DNA from: an uncultured Clostridia bacterium
GTDB taxonomy: Bacteria > Bacillota > Clostridia > UBA1381
Assembly: GCA_934462715.1 (NCBI GenBank)
Contig: CAKSIJ010000002.1
Coordinates: forward strand, 177,174-241,173
Direction of reading: 5' to 3'
DNA length: 64,000 nt
Part shown: positions 1 to 7,553 of the stretch, one piece after another
Numbering within the stretch: the stretch's first letter is position 1
How the letters are laid out: the number at the start of each line of letters is the position of its first letter
The notes under the pieces: model-generated
Seen by the model: only the letters and a program-made list of their open reading frames with translations
Told to the model about the DNA's origin: nothing
Databases searched by the model: none
Made by a program: the position numbers and the translations under genes

Positions 1-99
1 GCAGGTACCCGAGCATTTTCCGCATCTCATACACTTTAACGGATTAACTCCGCTCATGCGAAGTACCTGTTCTTTCAAACGTTCTTTCTTACTCAGCAT
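1..99 (-). CDS. HdrC-like iron-sulfur protein (5' part only)
   Basis: Only the first 33 codons are inside the window; the gene continues past position 1. The peptide starts MLSKKERLKEQ and reaches a CxxCxxCxxxC cluster (CMRCGKCSGTC), the first [4Fe-4S] ligand set of a ferredoxin-like HdrC protein. The ATG at 99 overlaps the 3' end of the upstream HdrB gene by 11 bases, and an AAAGGAGG ribosome site lies inside that gene, so the two are translationally coupled. HdrC normally carries electrons to or from the cysteine-rich HdrB subunit. Which partner lies further downstream (HdrA, a FrdA-like flavoprotein or another) cannot be seen. Confidence 0.75.
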   Translation of the reverse strand, partial: MLSKKERLKEQVLRMSGVNPLKCMRCGKCSGTC

Positions 100-895
100 G
101 ATTTTCCTCCTTTACGCCCAAAGCCTCGGCAAGCAATTCGGTAAAGTAAACTACCGGAATGTCGCTGCCATTCTTTATAAGATTATATCTGCAAAGAGGA
201 CAGGCGGTGACGATTAACTCCGCGCCGTTTCCTTTAGCACCGTCCGTTACGGCAGCGCTTTTCTTCTTTGCGGATTCTGCGTCCTCCAAAACCACATAAC
301 CGCCGCAGCATTCGTTTCTCTGCGCATAGACTACGGGTTCTGCACCGAGCGCTTTAATAAAGTCCTCTAATATTTTCGGATTTTCGGGATCGTCAAAGCC
401 CATAACCTTGCTTGGACGGAGCAGCATACATCCGTAGTAAGCCGCAATCTTCTTTCCCGTAAGCGGATTTTTTACCGCTTCTTTTATTTTGTCAAATCCA
501 ATCTTGTCACGCAGAAGCTCCAGGTAATGGATAACCTCGGTTTCGCCGTTGTATGCCTCGCCCGAATCCTTTTCCTGAGCCATATAATTGTTTACCTTTT
601 GGGCAAATTCTTCATTTGTCTGCATTTCATGATTGGTTTGCTTTATAACGTTATGACAGGCTGAACATACCGTAACAAGCGGCTGCTCGGCGTCCCTTGC
701 TGCAATAAGAGCGCGTACGCTCGAAAGCTTTGACGCTATCTCGTCCTTTGCGCTTGAGTATACACCGCCGCAGCATTGCCAGTCCTTTATTTCGCAAAGC
801 TCTGCACCTAATATTTCAGCGCATTTTCTTGCGTAAAAGTCAAGCTCTTTTGCCTTTGTACGAAGTGTACAGCCGGGAAAATAACTAACCTTCAT
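89..895 (-). CDS. HdrB-like CCG-domain iron-sulfur protein
   Basis: A 268-residue protein with two cysteine-rich CCG modules. The first holds FPGC near residue 9, then WQCCGG and CSACHNVI; the second holds YYGC, NECCGG and ACPLCRYNL. This is the double CX(n)CCX(n)CXXC pattern of HdrB, of the C-terminal part of thiol:fumarate reductase subunit B, and of SdhE-type succinate dehydrogenase subunits. The family binds unusual [4Fe-4S] clusters and handles disulfide or quinone-type electron transfer. Length matches HdrB (about 270-300). The ATG at 895 follows a GGAGG site. It precedes an HdrC gene and follows fumarase and malate-type dehydrogenase genes on the same strand, which points to fumarate or succinate redox chemistry rather than methanogenesis. 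That role is inference. Confidence 0.85.
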   Translation of the reverse strand: MKVSYFPGCTLRTKAKELDFYARKCAEILGAELCEIKDWQCCGGVYSSAKDEIASKLSSVRALIAARDAEQPLVTVCSACHNVIKQTNHEMQTNEEFAQKVNNYMAQEKDSGEAYNGETEVIHYLELLRDKIGFDKIKEAVKNPLTGKKIAAYYGCMLLRPSKVMGFDDPENPKILEDFIKALGAEPVVYAQRNECCGGYVVLEDAESAKKKSAAVTDGAKGNGAELIVTACPLCRYNLIKNGSDIPVVYFTELLAEALGVKEENHAE

Positions 896-929
896 TGATT
901 TACCTCCATGTTGTTTATCTTGCGTACAG

Positions 930-958
930 ATTATATGTCCGCAAATTTATAAAAACAA
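930..958 (-). promoter_or_regulatory. Promoter of the hdrB-hdrC genes
   Basis: Read on the minus strand, TTGTTT (953-958) and TATAAT (930-935) are separated by exactly 17 bases and lie about 35 bases before the HdrB start codon. The -10 is consensus and the -35 is weak. The promoter lies just downstream of the tandem repeat, so hdrBC can be transcribed separately from fumarase. Confidence 0.55.
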
Positions 959-974
959 ATTACTTATCTCTTTA

Positions 975-1203
975 ATGCACAGCTTATGCTTTGCATAATG
1001 CGGAGCAGAAGCAAGCAGGTTGTCTTTATTTGGGACGCAGTCGTACGATGGTACTTCAAGTCACAAATAAAGGCGAGATGCGCAGCTTATGCTTTGCATA
1101 ATGCGGAGCAGAAACAAGCAGATTGTCTTTATTTGGGACGCAGTCGTACGATGGTACTTCAAGTCACAAATAAAGGCGAGATGCGCAGCTTATGCTTCGC
1201 ATT
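975..1203. repeat. 103-bp tandem direct repeat, about 2.2 copies
   Basis: Copy 1 spans about 975-1077, copy 2 about 1078-1180, and a partial third copy 1181-1203 runs into the fumarase stop codon. The anchor AGCTTATGCTT occurs at 981, 1084 and 1187, a period of exactly 103. Copies 1 and 2 differ at only about three positions. Each full copy contains a perfect 9-bp inverted repeat (CTTTATTTG with CAAATAAAG; 1024-1032 with 1064-1072, and 1127-1135 with 1167-1175), so each could fold into a hairpin with a loop of about 31 bases. The repeat fills the gap between the fumarase 3' end and the hdrB promoter. It has no convincing reading frame. It could be a duplicated intergenic element or mRNA-end structure. 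Confidence 0.9.
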
Positions 1204-2578
1204 AAACCATCTGCTCCGGATGGAAAACCTCATCAAATTTCTCCGGTGTCAGGAATCCCAATTCCACACAAGCCTCTTTTAAAGAAATGTTATCCTTAAA
1301 TGCCTTTTTGGCTGTTTTTGCCGCGTTTTCATAACCAATATAGGGGTTAAGAGCGGTAACAAGCATAAGAGAATTATGCAGATTGTGGTGCATTTTTTCT
1401 TTGTTTGCCGTAATTCCCACTGCGCATTTATTGTTAAAGGAAACAATAGCTTCGGCAAGAAGTCTTGCGGATTGCAGGAAATTATAAGCGGCAACGGGCA
1501 TGAACACGTTAAGCTCAAAGTTACCCTGAGAAGCCGCCATACCGACAGCAACGTCATTACCCATAACCTGAACGGCAACCATTGTTACGGCTTCACATTG
1601 AGTAGGATTAACCTTACCGGGCATTATTGACGAACCGGGTTCGTTTTCCGGAATGTGAATTTCACCAAGACCATCACGGGGACCGGAAGCAAGCCAACGT
1701 ACATCGTTTGCAATCTTCATCATGTCGCAGGCAAGCGCTTTGATTGCTCCGTGCGCAAAAACGATTTCGTCCTTTGATGTTAATGCATGGAACTTGTTTT
1801 CTGCCGTTACAAAGGGTTTTCCGGTAAGCTCAGCAACCTTAGCGGCTACAAGCTCCGAAAATCCTTTCGGTGCGTTAAGACCGGTTCCTACGGCAGTACC
1901 GCCGAGTGCAAGTCCCAAAAGTGGCTTTACGGCAAGTTTCAGCAACTCAACATCACGCTCCAAGCTTGATCTCCAGCCGCTGATTTCCTGGCTGAATTTG
2001 ATAGGTGTTGCGTCCTGCAAGTGAGTTCTTCCGGACTTTACAATGCCCTCGTTTTCAGCCTCAAGTCTTTTAAAGGTTTCAATCAAAAGCTCCACAGCCG
2101 GCAGAAGCTTATCCTCAACCGCCGTTACGGCTGAAATGTGCATAGCTGTCGGGAATGTGTCGTTTGACGACTGGCTCATGTTGATGTCGTCATTCGGGTG
2201 AGCAAGCTTTTTGCCGGCAATCTGATTTGCACGGTTGGCTATAACCTCATTGGCATTCATGTTCGACTGAGTACCCGAACCGGTCTGCCATACAACAAGC
2301 GGAAAATGTCCGTTCAGCTCGCCCGAGATAACCTCATCACAGGCTTTTGTGATTGCGCTGAGTTTTTCAGCGGTCATTTTTTCGGGTTTGAGTTCCGCAT
2401 TGGCAAGCGCCGCAGCTTTCTTTAAAATACCGAATGCATGGGTAATCTCTCTCGGCATGGTTTCAATGTCAACTCCGATTTCAAAATTCTCATGACTTCT
2501 TTGGGTTTGCGCACCCCAAAGTCTGTCTGCCGGAACTTTCATCTCTCCCATAGAATCGTGTTCAATACGATATTCCAT
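1202..2578 (-). CDS. fumC: Class II fumarate hydratase
   Basis: About 458 residues, the normal size for the iron-independent FumC/aspartase family. It interconverts malate and fumarate in the cytoplasm. The family signature GSSIMPGKVNP is present, as are GSGTQSNMN and the TGRTHLQDATP-type segment (SGRTHLQDATP). The start is placed at the ATG at 2578 because AGGGAGG lies just before it; an upstream ATG at 2617 has no ribosome site and adds an unrelated 13-residue head. It lies on the same strand as the LDH/MDH-type gene upstream and the HdrBC-like genes downstream. The stop codon overlaps the edge of the 103-bp tandem repeat. Aspartate ammonia-lyase is the main alternative within the superfamily, but the sequence reads as fumarase. 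Confidence 0.93.
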   Translation of the reverse strand: MEYRIEHDSMGEMKVPADRLWGAQTQRSHENFEIGVDIETMPREITHAFGILKKAAALANAELKPEKMTAEKLSAITKACDEVISGELNGHFPLVVWQTGSGTQSNMNANEVIANRANQIAGKKLAHPNDDINMSQSSNDTFPTAMHISAVTAVEDKLLPAVELLIETFKRLEAENEGIVKSGRTHLQDATPIKFSQEISGWRSSLERDVELLKLAVKPLLGLALGGTAVGTGLNAPKGFSELVAAKVAELTGKPFVTAENKFHALTSKDEIVFAHGAIKALACDMMKIANDVRWLASGPRDGLGEIHIPENEPGSSIMPGKVNPTQCEAVTMVAVQVMGNDVAVGMAASQGNFELNVFMPVAAYNFLQSARLLAEAIVSFNNKCAVGITANKEKMHHNLHNSLMLVTALNPYIGYENAAKTAKKAFKDNISLKEACVELGFLTPEKFDEVFHPEQMV

Positions 2579-2715
2579 TGTTTTATCCTCCCTGTTTTTT
2601 AAAAACAATAAAAACATAAAAAAATGTTTAAATTCAAAATTAATGCATAAACTAATTACAGAAATCGGCTCGCCGAATGATACATTACAGCGAAACAGAC
2701 CCGCATTGTACCGAA

Positions 2716-2758
2716 AATAAGCGGAAAATCCCCTTGATTTTCGGGACGTCCGCTTATT
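2716..2758 (-). terminator. Hairpin after the malate/lactate dehydrogenase gene
   Basis: A 10-bp inverted repeat (AATAAGCGGA at 2716-2725 with TCCGCTTATT at 2749-2758) begins three bases after the dehydrogenase stop codon. A second inner stem is possible (GAAAATC with GATTTTC). On the minus strand it is followed by a short T-rich stretch. It may be a weak intrinsic terminator or a 3'-end stabiliser that limits transcription into fumC. Confidence 0.5.
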
Positions 2759-2761
2759 AAC

Positions 2762-3706
2762 TTAAATATCCAGGTTTTTAATAACTTCCTTGAGTGTATC
2801 TGCGCTCTTGCGGAGCTTAATAATTTCTTCATCGGTGAGAGGCATAAGAACCTTAGATCTTGCGCCGTCCTTTCCGATAATGTTCAGTACGCTCAAAGCA
2901 ACGTCGTCAACGCCGTATTCGCCGTGCATCATGGTAGATACGGTCATAGTTGTATCAATACCGGTAAGAATACACTTGCAGATATGACAGACAGAAGCAG
3001 AAACGGCATAAAAGGTTGCGCCCTTTCTTTCTATAACTATACCGCCCGATTTGCGGACATACTGCTCAACGTCCTCGCTCTTGAATTTCGGATATTCCAT
3101 ACCGCTGCCCTTAATCAGATTGTCACATTCAAAGATCGGCACATTAGAAATGTTTGCAACCGACCACGGAATGAATGACGAATCGCCGTGTTCGCCGAAT
3201 ACATATGCATGAACGTTGCTCTGGCTTATGCTGTAGTATTCCGAAAGTCTTGATCTCAGACGTGCGGTATCGAGAATAGTTCCCGAACCTATAATGTGGT
3301 TTTCCGGAAGACCCGACTTCTTGCAGAATGTGTAGGTCAGTACGTCAACCGGGTTGCTGACAATAATATAGGTTGCGTCCGGGGCATACTTTGTGATTTC
3401 CGGAATAATTGACTTTGTGATGTTTACGTTTGTCTGTGCAAGCTCCAAGCGTGACTGTCCGATTTTTCTTGCAATTCCCGATGTCAGGATTACAATGTTT
3501 GAACCCTTTGCGTCACTGTAGCTTCCTGCATAAATCGAACAGGCACCGCAAAACGGAGTACCTTGACGAATATCCAGAGCCTCACCGAGAGCTTTTTCGT
3601 TGTTGATGTCAATCATGACAATTTCTGAAGCAATTCCCATAACCGTTAATGTGTAAGCTATGGTGGAACCAACGCTTCCTGTTCCGATAATAGATATTTT
3701 GTTCAT
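2762..3706 (-). CDS. LDH/MDH-family NAD-dependent dehydrogenase, probably malate-type
   Basis: A 314-residue protein with the Rossmann motif GTGSVGS at residues 8-14 and Asp33, which selects NAD. The catalytic segment GEHGDSSF carries the active-site histidine, and LDTARLR carries the substrate-carboxylate arginine. Overall the sequence reads like L-lactate dehydrogenase (IGSGT, GEHGDS). However, the specificity loop is GIARKIGQSR: Arg80 sits where lactate dehydrogenases have Gln102 (ANQKPGETR) and malate dehydrogenases have Arg (VARKPG). The Gln102Arg change is known to switch lactate dehydrogenase toward oxaloacetate and malate. With fumarase next door, malate dehydrogenase is the better call, though automatic annotation would probably say lactate dehydrogenase. 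Its promoter overlaps a Rex-like operator. Confidence 0.85.
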   Translation of the reverse strand: MNKISIIGTGSVGSTIAYTLTVMGIASEIVMIDINNEKALGEALDIRQGTPFCGACSIYAGSYSDAKGSNIVILTSGIARKIGQSRLELAQTNVNITKSIIPEITKYAPDATYIIVSNPVDVLTYTFCKKSGLPENHIIGSGTILDTARLRSRLSEYYSISQSNVHAYVFGEHGDSSFIPWSVANISNVPIFECDNLIKGSGMEYPKFKSEDVEQYVRKSGGIVIERKGATFYAVSASVCHICKCILTGIDTTMTVSTMMHGEYGVDDVALSVLNIIGKDGARSKVLMPLTDEEIIKLRKSADTLKEVIKNLDI

Positions 3707-3749
3707 ATCGCACCTTCTCTGTTCTTGTCGAAATTTGTAACATAATATG

Positions 3750-3851
3750 TTGTTATAATTTTAACACAATTTATTCTGTTTGTAAATAGTTTATTGTGTA
3801 TATCGGTAATATATTTATAGATATAGCACTATGTTGTTAAAATTATAACAG
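3750..3851 (-). promoter_or_regulatory. Dehydrogenase promoter with two Rex-like operators
   Basis: On the minus strand a promoter TTTACA (3781-3786) -17 bases- TAAAAT (3758-3763) precedes the dehydrogenase gene. Site 1 (3750-3767, minus-strand reading GTGTTAAAATTATAACAA) covers the -10. Site 2 (3834-3851, plus-strand reading TTGTTAAAATTATAACAG) lies upstream of the -35. Each matches 12 of the 14 defined bases of the clostridial Rex consensus TTGTTAA-N4-TTAACAA, with the TGTTA/TAACA half-sites at the correct 6-base spacing. Rex represses fermentation genes at low NADH/NAD+, which fits an NADH-consuming dehydrogenase. Confidence 0.7.
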
Positions 3852-3904
3852 TCGGTTTGTTACTAATCAACAAGGCTTTTCAGATGTCCCGATCCGGCGC
3901 AAAA

Positions 3905-4330
3905 TTACTTTGATCTGCTTTCTCCTGCGTCACAGTAAATACATCTGTATATGCCCTTTGCACGGTTTGTAAGTCTGAAAACGTGCGGCAGCTCCTGTTC
4001 AACCGACGTTATGCATCTCGGATTTCTGCACTTTATTATATCCGTGATTTTTTCCGGCAGCTCCAGATGAAGTCTGTTATATATTTTTGAGTCCTTTATA
4101 AAATTAACCGTTATTCCCGGGTCGATATATCCCAAAACGTCAAAATTTATATCAATAACCGAATTGATTTTTAAAATATCCTTTTTTCCCATTTTAACGC
4201 TCGGACAGTTTTTAATTATAGCAACCTGGCAATCGAGTGCGTCAAGCTTTAAAGCTTCGTATATTTTCATAGCGTTTCCGGCTTTTATGTGGTCGAGGAC
4301 TATTCCCTCGCTGATTGGATTTACCAACAT
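3905..4330 (-). CDS. pyrI: Aspartate carbamoyltransferase regulatory chain
   Basis: A 141-residue PyrI, the allosteric subunit that binds nucleotides at its N-terminal domain and contacts PyrB through a C-terminal zinc domain. The four zinc cysteines are visible as CRNPRC and YRCIYC near the C terminus. The start codon follows the pyrB stop codon after a single base, with GGGAG as ribosome site, so the pair is coupled and should assemble as a class B holoenzyme. This is the last gene of the pyr operon; no clear intrinsic terminator is seen between it and the dehydrogenase promoter. Confidence 0.95.
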   Translation of the reverse strand: MLVNPISEGIVLDHIKAGNAMKIYEALKLDALDCQVAIIKNCPSVKMGKKDILKINSVIDINFDVLGYIDPGITVNFIKDSKIYNRLHLELPEKITDIIKCRNPRCITSVEQELPHVFRLTNRAKGIYRCIYCDAGESRSK

Positions 4331-4331
4331 T

Positions 4332-5246
4332 TCAATTCACTCCCAACAATTTCATAATCAGTGCCATTCTTATAAATTTACCGTTCAGCACCTGTTTAAA
4401 ATAGCACGCTCTTACGTCATCGTCAACCTCTGCGGCTATTTCGTTCACTCTCGGCAGAGGGTGGAGTATTATCAAGTCCTTTTTGGCATTTTCAAGCTTT
4501 TTCATATCGAGAATATATGTGTCCCTCAATCTGATGTAATCCGCTTCGTTGAAAAACCTTTCCTGCTGAACTCTTGTCATGTACAGAATATCAAGCTCGG
4601 GCATAATGCTTTCAAGATCTCTTGTTTCAACATATTCTATGCCCTTTTCTTCGAGAATTTCTTCCTTAATATATTCCGGAATAACAAGTTCGCTCGGAGA
4701 AATAAGAACCATTTTAATGTTGCTGTGCTCCGATAATGCACTGATTAATGAATGTACGGTTCTTCCGAACTTTAAATCTCCGCAAAAGCCTATGCACAGA
4801 TTATCAAGTCTGCCCTTTTCCCTCTTTATCGTAAGCAAATCAGTCAGGGTCTGAGTCGGATGATTGTGACCGCCGTCACCGGCATTTATTACAGGTATTG
4901 ACGCTTTTTGAGCCGCAACCATCGGCGCGCCCTCTTTCGGGTGGCGCATTGCGATTATATCTGCATAGCAGCTGACAACTCTTGCGGTATCGGCTACCGT
5001 TTCGCCCTTTGACGCAGAGCTTGTGTTTGCCGAAGCAAATCCCAAAACCTGACCGCCCAGCTCATACATTGCCGCCTCAAAGCTAAGACGTGTTCTGGTA
5101 GACGGCTCATAAAACAATGTCGCAAGCTTTTTTCCCTCGCACTTATGAGCATACTTTGAGGGATTTTCTATTATATCCTCCGCTGTTTCTATCAGCTCGT
5201 CTATTTCTCCGACAGTAAGCTCCTTTATATCTATAAGACTTCTCAT
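4332..5246 (-). CDS. pyrB: Aspartate carbamoyltransferase catalytic chain
   Basis: A 304-residue catalytic chain. It condenses carbamoyl phosphate with aspartate, the committed step of UMP synthesis. Carbamoyl-phosphate binding residues lie in STRTRLSFEAAM, HPTQTLTDLL is the central phosphate/aspartate segment, and HPLPRVNEI is the C-terminal carbamoyl-site segment. Length is normal. An AAAGGAG ribosome site precedes the ATG. It sits between pyrE and pyrI on one strand. Confidence 0.97.
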   Translation of the reverse strand: MRSLIDIKELTVGEIDELIETAEDIIENPSKYAHKCEGKKLATLFYEPSTRTRLSFEAAMYELGGQVLGFASANTSSASKGETVADTARVVSCYADIIAMRHPKEGAPMVAAQKASIPVINAGDGGHNHPTQTLTDLLTIKREKGRLDNLCIGFCGDLKFGRTVHSLISALSEHSNIKMVLISPSELVIPEYIKEEILEEKGIEYVETRDLESIMPELDILYMTRVQQERFFNEADYIRLRDTYILDMKKLENAKKDLIILHPLPRVNEIAAEVDDDVRACYFKQVLNGKFIRMALIMKLLGVN

Positions 5247-5282
5247 TTTCTGCTCCTTTCGTTTTCACCCTTTAAATCAAAA

Positions 5283-5912
5283 TTATCCGATCCAGCTTTC
5301 GTCGGACGGGTTGTTTCTGAATTTTATCAGTCTTTCCACATCCTCCTGCTTAATATATCCCTCCTCTGCCGCACACTGTGCTATGCAGTCAAAATTTGTG
5401 AGCGAAATATTTTTAACCTTTGCTTCTTCAAGTCTTTTAATTCCCTTTTCCATTCCATAGGTGAAGATACTGACTATACCCAGAACCTCTGCACCTGCCT
5501 CACGCAGTGCGTCCACAACCTCTATAACGCTGCCGCCCGTTGATATTAAATCCTCGACTACGACAACCTTTTCGCCCTTTTCAAGCTTTCCCTCAATACG
5601 GTTTTGTCTGCCGTGATCCTTTGCTCCCGAGCGAACATATCCCATTGGCATACCAAGAATATGAGCTGTTATTGCCGCATGAGCAATGCCTGCCGTTGAC
5701 GTTCCCATTAAAACCTCCGCTTCGGGATAATTCTTTTTTATAGTTTCCGCAAGCGCATTTTCAACGTCATCTCTTACCTTCGGTGCGGTAAGTGTGAGTC
5801 TGTTGTCGCAGTAAACCGGACTCTTTATTCCGCTTGCCCATGTAAAAGGCTCTTCGGGCCTAAAAAATACCGCTTTGATAGATAATAAATCCTTTGCTAT
5901 TAATTTTTCCAT
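5283..5912 (-). CDS. pyrE: Orotate phosphoribosyltransferase
   Basis: About 209 residues beginning MEKLIAKDLL. It transfers the phosphoribosyl group of PRPP to orotate, giving OMP. The PRPP-binding loop VVVEDLISTGGS is clear. The start at 5912 is chosen because AAAGGA lies 9 bases upstream; the ATG at 5921 touches that site, and the longer reading from 5969 would run into the end of pyrF. The gap after pyrF is 32 bases. Confidence 0.95.
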   Translation of the reverse strand: MEKLIAKDLLSIKAVFFRPEEPFTWASGIKSPVYCDNRLTLTAPKVRDDVENALAETIKKNYPEAEVLMGTSTAGIAHAAITAHILGMPMGYVRSGAKDHGRQNRIEGKLEKGEKVVVVEDLISTGGSVIEVVDALREAGAEVLGIVSIFTYGMEKGIKRLEEAKVKNISLTNFDCIAQCAAEEGYIKQEDVERLIKFRNNPSDESWIG

Positions 5913-5944
5913 GATTATCATTCCTTTCTTTTTCTGATATGCAA

Positions 5945-6643
5945 TCAATCCACAAATTCTCTTACACATCTTCTGTAGCTTTCAACCGGGTTTTCAGCCT
6001 GTGTTATCGGTCTGCCTACAACTATATAGTCAGAGCCTATTTCCTTTGCCTTTTGCGGAGTAGTCACTCTGACCTGATCTCCGACGTCGCCGTCGGCAAA
6101 GCGGACGCCCGGTGTTACGGTCAGAAAATCCTTTCCGCACGCATTTTTCACTATACCTGCTTCAAGCGGTGAGCATACAACACCGTCAAGTCCTGCCGTC
6201 TGTGCATTTTTGGCATAATGCGCAACAACCTTGTCTATCTTTTCATGCACCAGCTGATCTCTTTCCATAAGCGCCTGACTTGTCGAGGTAAGCTGTGTTA
6301 CCGCTATCAAAAGCGGACGTGTTCCGTCCTCTCTTGTAAGACCCCTGATTGCCGCCTCCATCATCGGAATTGTTCCGAATGCATGGAGATTGCACATATC
6401 AACGTTAAGCCTTGACAGCACTCTCATAGCTTTCATGACGGTATTCGGAATATCGCAAAGCTTTAAATCAAGGAATATTTTGTGTCCCCTTGCTTTGATT
6501 TCACGGATTATCTCCGGTCCCTCGGCATAAAAAAGCTCCATGCCGATTTTCACATACGGTTTTTCTTCGGTGAATCTGTCAAGAAAGCTTAAAACCTCTT
6601 TCTTTGAATCAAAATCACAAGCTATAATTACATCTTTACCCAT
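5945..6643 (-). CDS. pyrF: Orotidine 5'-phosphate decarboxylase
   Basis: A 232-residue (beta/alpha)8-barrel enzyme that decarboxylates OMP to UMP, the last step of the pathway. The catalytic Lys and Asp lie in LDLKLCDIPNT and the phosphate-binding end has GVRF and VGRPIT. A GGAGGAG ribosome site lies within the pyrD end, and the ATG overlaps the pyrD stop by 8 bases, so translation is coupled. Confidence 0.97.
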   Translation of the reverse strand: MGKDVIIACDFDSKKEVLSFLDRFTEEKPYVKIGMELFYAEGPEIIREIKARGHKIFLDLKLCDIPNTVMKAMRVLSRLNVDMCNLHAFGTIPMMEAAIRGLTREDGTRPLLIAVTQLTSTSQALMERDQLVHEKIDKVVAHYAKNAQTAGLDGVVCSPLEAGIVKNACGKDFLTVTPGVRFADGDVGDQVRVTTPQKAKEIGSDYIVVGRPITQAENPVESYRRCVREFVD

Positions 6644-7553
6644 TGTGCGCTCCTCCTGTTATTTCTTTTAAGCTTTTAATATTGTACTTTTCCATAACCC
6701 TTGGCAATTTCTCAATTATCTTCTTGCAGATAAACGGTTCGGTAAGGTTTGCCGCACCTATCTGTACAGCCGACGCGCCTGCGAGCAGCATTTCCAGAAC
6801 GTCCTCCGCACACGATACTCCGCCCATTCCGATTATCGGAATCTTTACCGCTTCATATACCTGATAAACCATTCTGAGTGCCACCGGCAGTATTGCTCTT
6901 CCCGAATAACCTCCCATTTTGTTGGCGATAACCGGCTTCTTTGTTTTTAAATCTATTCTCATTCCCAAAAGCGTGTTTATCATGCTTATTCCGTCCGCGC
7001 CTGCCGATTCGCAAGCCCTTGCTATTTCGGTTATATCGGTCACATTCGGACTGAGTTTGATATAAACCGGCTTTTTTGTGACCGCTTTGACAGCTTTTGT
7101 GACCTCCTCTGCCGCTTTTGCACTCGTTCCGAATGCCATTCCGCCGTTATGCACATTCGGACAGCTGATGTTTACCTCAATAATCGCAACGCCGTCCTCG
7201 TTGTCGATTTTCTCGCAGCAATAAACGTATTCATCAATCGAAAATCCGCTGATATTTGCAATTACCGGCTTTTTGAAAACACTTCTCAGCTTCGGCAATT
7301 CCTCCGATATAACCTTCTCTATTCCGGGGTTTTGCAATCCTACCGAATTAATCATACCGGACGGACATTCTGCTATTCGCGGAGTGGGATTTCCGAACCG
7401 TGCGTCCTTTGTTGTTCCCTTAAAGGAAAGACTTCCCAATATGTTTATATCGTAAAGCTCCGCAAATTCGTACCCGAATCCGAATGTACCGCTTGCCGGG
7501 ATAATTGGGTTGTCCAATTCAATCCCCGAAAGAGTAACTTGTGTATCTACCAT
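6636..7553 (-). CDS. pyrD: Dihydroorotate dehydrogenase B catalytic subunit
   Basis: About 305 residues. This is the class 1B, NAD-linked form: the catalytic cysteine lies in NISCPNVHNGG, and the enzyme works with PyrK, encoded directly upstream. It oxidises dihydroorotate to orotate on FMN. The start at 7553 (MVDTQVTLSG) follows GGAGG; an upstream in-frame ATG at 7592 lies deep within pyrK and is rejected. It overlaps pyrK by 7 bases and pyrF by 8 bases. Confidence 0.96.
   Translation of the reverse strand: MVDTQVTLSGIELDNPIIPASGTFGFGYEFAELYDINILGSLSFKGTTKDARFGNPTPRIAECPSGMINSVGLQNPGIEKVISEELPKLRSVFKKPVIANISGFSIDEYVYCCEKIDNEDGVAIIEVNISCPNVHNGGMAFGTSAKAAEEVTKAVKAVTKKPVYIKLSPNVTDITEIARACESAGADGISMINTLLGMRIDLKTKKPVIANKMGGYSGRAILPVALRMVYQVYEAVKIPIIGMGGVSCAEDVLEMLLAGASAVQIGAANLTEPFICKKIIEKLPRVMEKYNIKSLKEITGGAHNG

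Noticed and set aside
975..1203. CRISPR array
   Set aside because: The 103-bp units are contiguous with no variable spacers, so this is a simple tandem repeat.
1279..2024. Overlapping frames of about 100 codons within fumarase on both strands
   Set aside because: They are shadows of the conserved fumarase frame and have no start signals.
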